Part shown: positions 5,940-10,743 of the stretch, one piece after another
How the letters are laid out: the number at the start of each line of letters is the position of its first letter
Position numbering within the stretch: position 1 is the stretch's first letter
NCBI GenBank assembly: GCA_947589585.1
Contig: CANQCA010000046.1
Span: 1 to 10,743, forward strand
Direction: 5' to 3'
DNA from: an uncultured Clostridia bacterium
Lineage (GTDB): Bacteria; Bacillota; Clostridia; Christensenellales; Borkfalkiaceae
DNA: 10,743 nt
Translations under genes and position numbers: made by a program
Notes under the pieces: generated by a model
Told to the model about the DNA's origin: nothing
Databases searched by the model: none
What the model saw: only the letters and a program-made list of their open reading frames with translations

Positions 5940-6731
5940 ATGAAAGTCGGGATAGCCTACAATGCCGAGCGCGTCGGGGCGGCCTCGGCGGCGCCCATTG
6001 CCGAAGCGCTGCGAAGTGCCGGCGGGGATGCCGTCATCTTTTCCCTCGCCGAGCCCTTTCCCCCGATGGACCGTCTCATCGTCCTGGGGGGCGACGGAGC
6101 CATCCTGCACGCGGCGAAGCATGCGTCCGCGCTCGGGATCCCGCTCGTCGGCGTCAACTACGGCCACGTGGGCTTTTTGACGGAATACGACAGGGACGAA
6201 GGCGTGCGGGCCGCGCATCTTTGCATGCGTGAGGATGCGGAAACGCTCGAGCGCTCCATGCTCGAAGCAGAGCTCGGCGGAAAGAAGGCGTACCTTATCA
6301 ACGAGCTCACCCTGCTCCGCCGGGTATCGGACGGACACGATCTCGGCGTCGGGAAGATCCTGGCGGCCATCGACGGGAGCGATGCGGGCGAATTCGTCGC
6401 AGACGGGCTCATCGTCGCCACGCCGACGGGTTCCACTGCCTATTCTCTCTCTGCGGGCGGCTGCATCATGACGCCCGATTGCCCTGCCTTCCTGCTCACG
6501 CCCGTCTGCGCAGTTTCAAGCAAGGCAAGGCCCATCGTCTTTCCCGATTCGGGCGTTATCACGCTCTCGCTCTTCGGCGAGGGGGAACTGTATGCCTATG
6601 GCGACGGTAAATTTTTGGGGGAAATGCATGCGGGCGATACGATTACCGCCCGTAAGGCGGAGCGCTCCGCCCTCTTCCTCACCGAAAGCAGGCAGGAGCT
6701 CTTCCGCCGCCTGACACAAAAGATCAATTAA
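5940..6731 (+). CDS. nadK: NAD kinase
   Basis: Phosphorylates NAD to NADP in the cytosol. The 263 residues are normal for the bacterial family. Seen: MKVGIAYN start, the GGDG nucleotide motif (50-53, VLGGDGAILHAAKHA), NYGHVGFL (73-80, family N.G.LGFL), the NE pair (121-122, INELTLLRR), and ADGLIVATPTGSTAYSLSAGG (from 154; the conserved core TPTGSTAY is 161-168). Somewhat unusual is TPVCAVSSKARPIV, where most relatives have P-H-x-L before xxRPIV. The start cannot lie further upstream because ATG 5940 coincides with the predicted transcription start; the mRNA therefore appears leaderless. nadK between tlyA and argR is a common Clostridia arrangement. NADP made here is used by FolD and by the MEP pathway encoded just upstream, though that link may be coincidental. 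Confidence 0.93.
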   Translation: MKVGIAYNAERVGAASAAPIAEALRSAGGDAVIFSLAEPFPPMDRLIVLGGDGAILHAAKHASALGIPLVGVNYGHVGFLTEYDRDEGVRAAHLCMREDAETLERSMLEAELGGKKAYLINELTLLRRVSDGHDLGVGKILAAIDGSDAGEFVADGLIVATPTGSTAYSLSAGGCIMTPDCPAFLLTPVCAVSSKARPIVFPDSGVITLSLFGEGELYAYGDGKFLGEMHAGDTITARKAERSALFLTESRQELFRRLTQKIN

Positions 6732-6757
6732 AACCTTATCAAAGGGGTAATTATTGT

Positions 6758-7213
6758 ATGATGAGAAACGCAAGACACGCAAAAATTCTCGAGATCATTG
6801 CCGAGAAGGAGATCGAAACGCAGGAAGAACTCTGCGCGGAGCTTGCCGCAGAGAACTTTTCTGTAACGCAGGCGACTGTTTCGCGCGACATCAAGGAACT
6901 GCATCTTTTTAAGGTTCGCGGCAATCAGCGCCGTTTCCGCTATGCGACCATCACGGAGACAGAGGGGGGCATTTCCGAAAAGATGCGCACCCTTCTGCGG
7001 GACTGTGTGGAGACCATCCGCGTCGCGGGGAACCTGATCGTCATCAAGACGCTCATCGGCAACGGCGGCAATGCGGGCGCAGCCATCGATAAACTCAACT
7101 ATCGCGAGGTAGTCGGTTCGATCGCGGGCGTCGACGCCGTGCTCGTCGTCTGCGAATCGGCGGCAGAGGCAAATACCGTCCGCACAAAACTCGAGGCACT
7201 CATCAAAGTTTAA
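6758..7213 (+). CDS. argR: Arginine repressor ArgR/AhrC
   Basis: A hexameric DNA-binding regulator of arginine biosynthesis and breakdown. In its 151 residues: an N-terminal winged helix (RHAKILEIIAEKEIETQEEL, then the hallmark VTQATVSRDIKELHLFKV) and a C-terminal oligomerisation and arginine-binding domain (NLIVIKTLIGNGGNAGAAID, then GSIAGVDAVLVV). Odd: the usual GT(I/L)AGDDT becomes GSIAGVDAV (120-128), so the first Asp of the acidic pair that contacts arginine is Val125; the second is kept as Asp126. Two ATGs in a row (6758, 6761) follow SD AAAGGGG (6741-6747); 6758 has the better spacing. It lies 26 bases after nadK with no separate promoter seen. In Bacillus and Clostridia argR also sits directly before recN, so position adds support. 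Confidence 0.92.
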   Translation: MMRNARHAKILEIIAEKEIETQEELCAELAAENFSVTQATVSRDIKELHLFKVRGNQRRFRYATITETEGGISEKMRTLLRDCVETIRVAGNLIVIKTLIGNGGNAGAAIDKLNYREVVGSIAGVDAVLVVCESAAEANTVRTKLEALIKV

Positions 7214-7225
7214 GGCAAAAAATTT

Positions 7226-8917
7226 ATGCTTCGAAGGCTCACAATTCAAAATGTAGCGCTCATCGACCGTGCGGAGATAGAATTTTCCGAAGGGCTCAAC
7301 GTTCTGACGGGTGAGACGGGTGCGGGCAAATCCGTGATCCTCGATTGCATCGACTTTGTGCTCGGCGCAAAGGCCGATCGGTCCATGGTGCGATCGGGGG
7401 AAGATTTTTGTGCCGTTCGCGCCGAATTCTCCATGGAAAGCGAGGAGCTCGTGCAGGCGCTCACCGAGCTCGATATCGAGCCCGAGGAGACGCTCGTCAT
7501 CTCGCGGAGACTCACTTCCGACGGCCGCGGCTCGTTGAAACTCAACGGGAATGCCGTCACGGCGGCAATGCTTCGCCGCGTCACGGCCCTCCTCGTCGAC
7601 GTCCACGGCCAGAGCGAGCACTTCTTCCTGTTGAAGGAAACCAACCAGCTCAAACTCCTCGATTCGCTTGCGGGCGCCCCCGTTGCGGAAAAGAAGGAGA
7701 GGGTGAGGGCGCTTCTTTTCAGGCGGAAGGAGATCTTATCCGAGCTTGCCAAACTCGGCGGGGACGAGGGAGAACGCGATCGGCGCATGGATATTTTGCG
7801 CTATCAGATCGATGAACTTACCCGTGCGGATCTTCGTGAGGGCGAAGAGGAGGAGCTCAAGGCGAAACTCGAGCGCTTCCGCAATGCAGAGCGTATCCGC
7901 GAAGGGCTCTCAGAGGCGCAGGACTATCTTTTGTCCGACGGTGGGGCTTCGGATGCGGTACGCGGGGCGGGTCGGGCGCTTCTCGGGATCGGGAAATTCG
8001 ATGCGCAGTATGCCGCTCTCGGTGAACGGCTGGAAAATGCCCTCGCCGAAATCTCTGATATTGCCGAGAGCGTGGAGGCGTTTTCAGACGAACTCGAGCT
8101 CGACGAGAGGGAAGCCGAACGCGCAGATCTGCGCATGGATGAGATCAGGACGCTCAAGAAAAAGTACGGCGGAAGCGTGGAAGCCGCATGCGGTTTTTTG
8201 CACGATGCGGAGCGCGAACTCGAACTTCTCATTCACAGCGGAGAGCGGTTCGATGAGTTGAGCGGCGAACTTTCCGCCCTCGACGATGAACTTTTTGCGG
8301 CATGCACCGCCCTCACAAAGGAGCGGAAGACGGCCGCGGACGCGTTCACAAAGCGTGTTGTGGGCGAGCTTTCCACCCTCAATATCCCCTCGGCCCGCTT
8401 CGAAGTGGAATTTGGCGGATACGAGAGGGAAGACGTGAAAAATGCGACTTCCGAGGGGCTCGGAAGCGTGAGATTTCTCTTCTCCGCCAATGCGGGGGAG
8501 CCCTTGAAAGAACTCGGCAAGATCATTTCGGGGGGCGAAATGAGCCGGTTCATGCTCGCCGTCAAAGCACAGCTTTCCTCGATGGCCGGCATCGGGACGT
8601 ACATCTTCGACGAGATCGACGCCGGCATCGGCGGCAAGACGGCACGCGTCGTCGCAGAAAAGTTCTGCAAGATCGCCTCAAAGGTCCAGCTCATCGCCGT
8701 CACCCATCTCGCACAGATCGCGGCTTTTGCCGACAGTGAATTTTACATCGAGAAGTGCGAAGAGAGCGGAAAGACCTTCACGCACATCCGAAAGGTCGAG
8801 GGCGAGGCACGCGTGCGGGAGATCGCCCGTCTCATCGGCGGAGCGGAGAGCGCCCATGTGCTCGCCCACGCGGAGGAGCTTCTCTCCGAGGCGAAAACAT
8901 ACAAAAACTCCCTGTAA
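7226..8917 (+). CDS. recN: DNA repair protein RecN
   Basis: An SMC-like ATPase that acts early in repair of DNA double-strand breaks. Length is 563 residues, typical. Seen: N-terminal MLRRLTIQNVALID, Walker A GETGAGKS (29-36), a central region of about residues 155-375 rich in Glu, Arg and Leu consistent with coiled coil, ABC signature ISGGEMSR (434-441), Walker B YIFDEID (459-465), and the THLAQIA switch segment (493-499). All ATPase motifs look intact. It starts 12 bases after argR behind a weak AAGG (7212-7215) and probably depends on the nadK promoter or on coupling. No LexA/DinR-like box was recognised in front of it, so SOS control is not evident from the sequence. Confidence 0.95.
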   Translation: MLRRLTIQNVALIDRAEIEFSEGLNVLTGETGAGKSVILDCIDFVLGAKADRSMVRSGEDFCAVRAEFSMESEELVQALTELDIEPEETLVISRRLTSDGRGSLKLNGNAVTAAMLRRVTALLVDVHGQSEHFFLLKETNQLKLLDSLAGAPVAEKKERVRALLFRRKEILSELAKLGGDEGERDRRMDILRYQIDELTRADLREGEEEELKAKLERFRNAERIREGLSEAQDYLLSDGGASDAVRGAGRALLGIGKFDAQYAALGERLENALAEISDIAESVEAFSDELELDEREAERADLRMDEIRTLKKKYGGSVEAACGFLHDAERELELLIHSGERFDELSGELSALDDELFAACTALTKERKTAADAFTKRVVGELSTLNIPSARFEVEFGGYEREDVKNATSEGLGSVRFLFSANAGEPLKELGKIISGGEMSRFMLAVKAQLSSMAGIGTYIFDEIDAGIGGKTARVVAEKFCKIASKVQLIAVTHLAQIAAFADSEFYIEKCEESGKTFTHIRKVEGEARVREIARLIGGAESAHVLAHAEELLSEAKTYKNSL

Positions 8918-8934
8918 CTGCTTTTTTCAAAATC

Positions 8935-8963
8935 GAATAGAAATTCTCGGCTTACGCAAATTA
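8935..8963 (+). promoter_or_regulatory. Candidate sigma-G type promoter for spoIVB
   Basis: GAATA (8935-8939) fits the sigma-G -35 pattern GnATR, and CAAATTA (8957-8963) fits the -10 pattern CATnnTA with one mismatch; the spacer is 17 bases. Transcription would begin near 8970, just before the SD at 8975. spoIVB is known to be expressed in the forespore under sigma-G in Bacillus. The assignment is by eye. Confidence 0.5.
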
Positions 8964-8985
8964 TCTTCCGTACATGGAGGTTTTC

Positions 8986-9999
8986 ATGCGTAAGCTGAAA
9001 TTTTTTATTGCCGCATTATTTTCTGCTGTCGCCGCGCTATCGTGCTTCGGCATGTGCACGGTTTCGGCTAAAGCGGAGACTGCGAGCTATTATATAGGGG
9101 GAATGACGGCGGGCTTCATGCTCTCTGCGGGGGGAACGGAAGTCATCGGGCTTTCCGAGGTCGCCGCGGAGGACGGTCTGCACCGCCCCGCCGAGGACGC
9201 CGGGATCTGCGTTGGGGATACCATCGTTGCAGTGGACGGGATCAGGATCAAAACCATTTCAGATCTCAACCGCGCCTTGGAACGCTGCGGGGGAAAGGAA
9301 GTCATCGTCTCCGTACGCAGGAAGGGGGAGACGGCCGAGGTCCCGCTTTCCCCCGTCAAGGATAAGAAGAGCGGGAACTACAAGATCGGCGTGCTCATCC
9401 GCGATACGCTTGCCGGCATCGGGACGGTGACATATATCGATAAAGCAAGCTACCGCTTCGGTGCGCTCGGCCATGCCGTATGCGACGAGAACCGCAACGC
9501 ACTCGAGGTCTCCGACCCCAAGGTTTATCTTTGCAGTATCATCGGTGTTTCAAAGGGCGCACGCGGCAGGGCGGGGGAGCTGAGGGGGCTCTTCGTCAAT
9601 GAAAACGTGCTCGCCAAAGCGGAGAGCGTGAAGGATACGGGGCTCTACGGTACCTTCGAAAAGGGATATGATTTTTCACGCTGTGAACTTGTGGAAGCCG
9701 CGCCAATCGCCGAGGCAACGATCGGAAAGGCCGTCATCTACTCGACGGTGGACGGCGTCTGCCCGCAGAAGTACGAGATCGGCATCGTCAAGGTGGATGC
9801 GGGCAATAAGGAGAACAAGAATTTTGTCATCAAGGTAACGGACGAGCGCCTTCTCGACGAGACGGGCGGCATCGTGCAGGGCATGAGCGGCAGTCCCATC
9901 GTGCAGAACGGCAAGCTCATCGGCGCTGTCACGCACGTGTTTTTGAACGATCCTACCCGCGGCTATGGCATCGGCATCGAGCATATGATAGGAAACTGA
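8986..9999 (+). CDS. spoIVB: SpoIVB serine peptidase
   Basis: A forespore-made protease of MEROPS family S55 that is exported to the intermembrane space and starts pro-sigma-K processing by cutting SpoIVFA. The start is ATG 8986: a strong SD TGGAGG (8975-8980) sits five bases before it, and the in-frame ATG at 8974 is part of that SD. The 337 residues hold a signal or anchor segment (about 4-28), a PDZ domain (about 65-115, EDAGICVGDTIVAVDGIRI), and the peptidase domain. The triad is His163 (FGALGHAV), Asp286 (VTDERLL) and Ser301 (GMSGSPI), with spacing close to Bacillus (H236, D363, S378). It is shorter than the Bacillus protein (about 425 residues), mainly before the PDZ domain and at the C-terminus. 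It follows recN, as in other sporeformers, and ends before a clear terminator. Confidence 0.93.
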   Translation: MRKLKFFIAALFSAVAALSCFGMCTVSAKAETASYYIGGMTAGFMLSAGGTEVIGLSEVAAEDGLHRPAEDAGICVGDTIVAVDGIRIKTISDLNRALERCGGKEVIVSVRRKGETAEVPLSPVKDKKSGNYKIGVLIRDTLAGIGTVTYIDKASYRFGALGHAVCDENRNALEVSDPKVYLCSIIGVSKGARGRAGELRGLFVNENVLAKAESVKDTGLYGTFEKGYDFSRCELVEAAPIAEATIGKAVIYSTVDGVCPQKYEIGIVKVDAGNKENKNFVIKVTDERLLDETGGIVQGMSGSPIVQNGKLIGAVTHVFLNDPTRGYGIGIEHMIGN

Positions 10000-10016
10000 G
10001 TAAAATTTTCAATCCG

Positions 10017-10043
10017 AAAAAGATCCTCCCGAGGGTCTTTTTT
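10017..10043 (+). terminator. Intrinsic terminator after spoIVB
   Basis: AAAAAGATCCT (10017-10027) pairs with AGGGTCTTTTT (10032-10042), 11 pairs with one T-G wobble, around a CCCG loop, and ends in a run of six T (10038-10043). It lies 17 bases after the spoIVB stop. The A-run on the left arm would also support termination on the opposite strand. Confidence 0.85.
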
Positions 10044-10058
10044 CATATCAAAGAAAAG

Positions 10059-10074
10059 TTTTTCAAACTTTTTC
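10059..10074 (+). repeat. Phased T-tract motif upstream of the hipB promoter
   Basis: TTTTTCAAACTTTTTC, 15 of 16 bases the same as 5879-5894 ahead of nadK, again with a 10-base period. It ends 21 bases before the -35, about one helical turn further away than at nadK. It also lies in a small inverted repeat (AAAAGTTT 10054-10061, AAACTTTT 10065-10072) that could form a weak hairpin. Confidence 0.45.
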
Positions 10075-10078
10075 TGCT

Positions 10079-10097
10079 AATATTTGCGCAAAATATT
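10079..10097. promoter_or_regulatory. Near-palindrome overlapping the hipB -35, candidate antitoxin operator
   Basis: AATATTTGCGCAAAATATT has a perfect 10-bp core TTTGCGCAAA (10083-10092) and flanks that are symmetric apart from one extra A. It overlaps the first bases of the -35 (10096-10101), where a bound HipB-like dimer would block the promoter. HipB proteins usually repress their own operon. The use as an operator is inferred. Confidence 0.4.
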
Positions 10098-10124
10098 GAC
10101 ACTTTATTTACTTTTTGCTAAAAT
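10096..10124 (+). promoter_or_regulatory. Strong housekeeping promoter for the hipB-hipA locus
   Basis: A perfect TTGACA (10096-10101), a 17-base spacer and TAAAAT (10119-10124) with an extended -10 TG (10116-10117). Transcription would start near 10131. The ATG at 10125 abuts the -10 and would not be transcribed, which points to ATG 10134 or 10137 and a leader of about 0-6 bases. Confidence 0.75.
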
Positions 10125-10133
10125 ATGAGCGAT

Positions 10134-10421
10134 ATGATGAAGTTCGATATCGGAGATTTTGTTCTGGTCATTACAGAAAAGTCAACCGTTGACAATCTCA
10201 AAGAACGCTTCAAGGCAAGGCGGAAGGAGCGGAAGCTCTCGCAGAAAGCGCTCGCGCAGAGTTCGGGCGTTTCCTATGCTTCTATCCGTCGCTTTGAGCA
10301 GACGGGGGAGATCTCGCTCCGCTCTCTTATTAAACTCGCAAATGCCATCGGCTGCCTGTCCGACTTCGAAGAACTCTTCAAGCATGAGATCATCACCAGC
10401 GTAAAGGACTACAAAAAATGA
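10134..10421 (+). CDS. HipB-like XRE-family antitoxin / transcriptional regulator
   Basis: A small protein of 95 residues with a Cro/C1-type helix-turn-helix at about 20-75 (RKLSQKALAQSSGVSYASIRRFEQTG). The FEQTGEISLRSLIKLANAIGCLSDFEELF stretch is typical of regulators paired with HipA-type kinases; HipB partners bind and neutralise the toxin and repress the operon. Start choice: an ATG at 10125 lies directly against the promoter -10, so ATG 10134 (or 10137) is preferred and the mRNA would be nearly leaderless; no SD is seen. Its stop overlaps the ATG of the next gene (ATGA, 10418-10421), the usual hipB-hipA coupling. It stands where spo0A is expected in sporeformers, which suggests a local insertion or replacement. 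Whether it still controls a working toxin is doubtful, because the following hipA is broken. Confidence 0.8.
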   Translation: MMKFDIGDFVLVITEKSTVDNLKERFKARRKERKLSQKALAQSSGVSYASIRRFEQTGEISLRSLIKLANAIGCLSDFEELFKHEIITSVKDYKK

Positions 10422-10743
10422 CCGAAGTAACAAAGTCTGTCGTCAGATAGCCGCTTCGATTTGGAGGAGCTTGCAAGCGAGGCAAACGACGTCTTAAACG
10501 ACGCGGAAAGGCCTGTCGGCGACCTTGATAGTCTTTTCCTTTTGGGCGGTTCGAGCGGAGGCGCACGGCCAAAGGCGCATATCTGTATCGACGGAGAGGC
10601 GTGGATCGTCAAGTTCCCTTGCAGGATCGACCCGCCCGATGCGGGACTTTTGGAATATGAAGCAAATGCCACGGCGAAGAGATGCGGGCTTTGTGTAAAT
10701 GAGTTCCGCCTGTTCCCGTCGAAGAAGTGCAGCGGCTACTTCG
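10418..10743 (+). pseudogene. HipA-like serine/threonine kinase toxin, disrupted 5' end, cut by window edge
   Basis: An ATG at 10418 overlapping the hipB stop opens a frame, MTEVTKSVVR, that ends at TAG 10448-10450. A different frame, open from 10431 to the window end, encodes typical HipA sequence: FDLEELASEANDVL, LFLLGGSSGGARPKA (Gly-rich loop, about 10533-10577), then WIVKFPC and a helix GLLEYEANATAKRCGL before the expected kinase core, which lies beyond the window. In complete HipA proteins roughly 100-150 residues, including the N-terminal domain, come between such a start and this segment; they are missing here. The kinase frame has no ATG or GTG start and no SD, only a TTG at 10461. 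Likely an internal deletion with a frame change; an assembly error, frameshifting, or a split HipS/HipT-like layout are less likely. Confidence 0.65.

Noticed and set aside
6728..7621. Long minus-strand open frame of 297 codons across argR and recN
   Set aside because: It mirrors the coding strand of clearly recognised genes in GC-rich DNA and shows no domain; similar shadows at 1567-2298 and 3971-4756 were dropped for the same reason.
8974..8985. Earlier ATG for spoIVB at 8974
   Set aside because: This ATG is part of the ribosome binding site TGGAGG, which is well spaced for ATG 8986.
10054..10072. Second terminator AAAAGTTT / AAACTTTT after spoIVB
   Set aside because: The stem is eight mostly A-T pairs with a 3-base loop, too weak; the hairpin at 10017-10043 already explains termination.
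10442..10456. Programmed +1 frameshift at AGA TAG C in hipA, as in prfB
   Set aside because: There is no stimulatory SD-like sequence at the right distance, and the shift would still leave the N-terminal domain missing.

Overview
The window reads as a chromosomal segment of an endospore-forming member of the Bacillota, most likely an uncultured Clostridia-type lineage. This is inferred from gene content and order: the end of the spoIIIA operon, an Asp23/YqhY gene, nusB, folD, ispA, dxs, tlyA, nadK, argR, recN and spoIVB, all on the + strand. The order is close to the conserved Bacillus/Clostridium block, with nadK between tlyA and argR as in many Clostridia. Coding DNA is fairly GC-rich, the short intergenic gaps are AT-rich, and most visible Shine-Dalgarno (SD) sites are AAGGAG-like. 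No tRNA, rRNA, CRISPR array or insertion sequence was seen, and no gene-free gap exceeds about 140 bases.

Layout. (1) 2-850: the 3' end of spoIIIAG, then spoIIIAH; these encode mother-cell parts of the SpoIIIA-SpoIIQ channel. (2) 861-5876: a vegetative-looking operon with its own extended -10 promoter: yqhY, a possible 22-codon leader ORF, nusB, folD, ispA, dxs and tlyA, tightly packed with overlaps. It combines transcription antitermination, folate one-carbon metabolism, two isoprenoid enzymes and an rRNA methyltransferase. (3) 5878-8917: nadK, argR and recN behind a second promoter that appears to start transcription at the nadK start codon. (4) 8935-10043: spoIVB with a sigma-G-like promoter, closed by a clear intrinsic terminator. 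(5) 10044-10743: a HipB-like antitoxin gene behind a strong promoter, followed by a HipA-like kinase toxin gene that is broken at its 5' end and runs off the window. spo0A usually lies in this place.

Four things stand out. Two promoters (nadK and hipB) are predicted to give leaderless or nearly leaderless mRNAs, and both have an almost identical 16-base TTTTTCAAA(T/C)TTTTTC motif upstream. The yqhY-nusB junction packs a small overlapping ORF, a 12-bp hairpin and a sequence complementary to the nusB ribosome binding site into about 65 bases. Several housekeeping or sporulation proteins are trimmed compared with their families: SpoIIIAG lacks its ring insertion, Dxs lacks a central segment, and IspA lacks a loop after its second Asp motif. 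The hipA gene has lost its N-terminal domain and its reading frame. The neighbours accBC, xseAB and spo0A are absent from their usual places. No wholly new multi-gene system was recognised; the leaderless-promoter motif and the nusB leader are the best candidates for undescribed biology.
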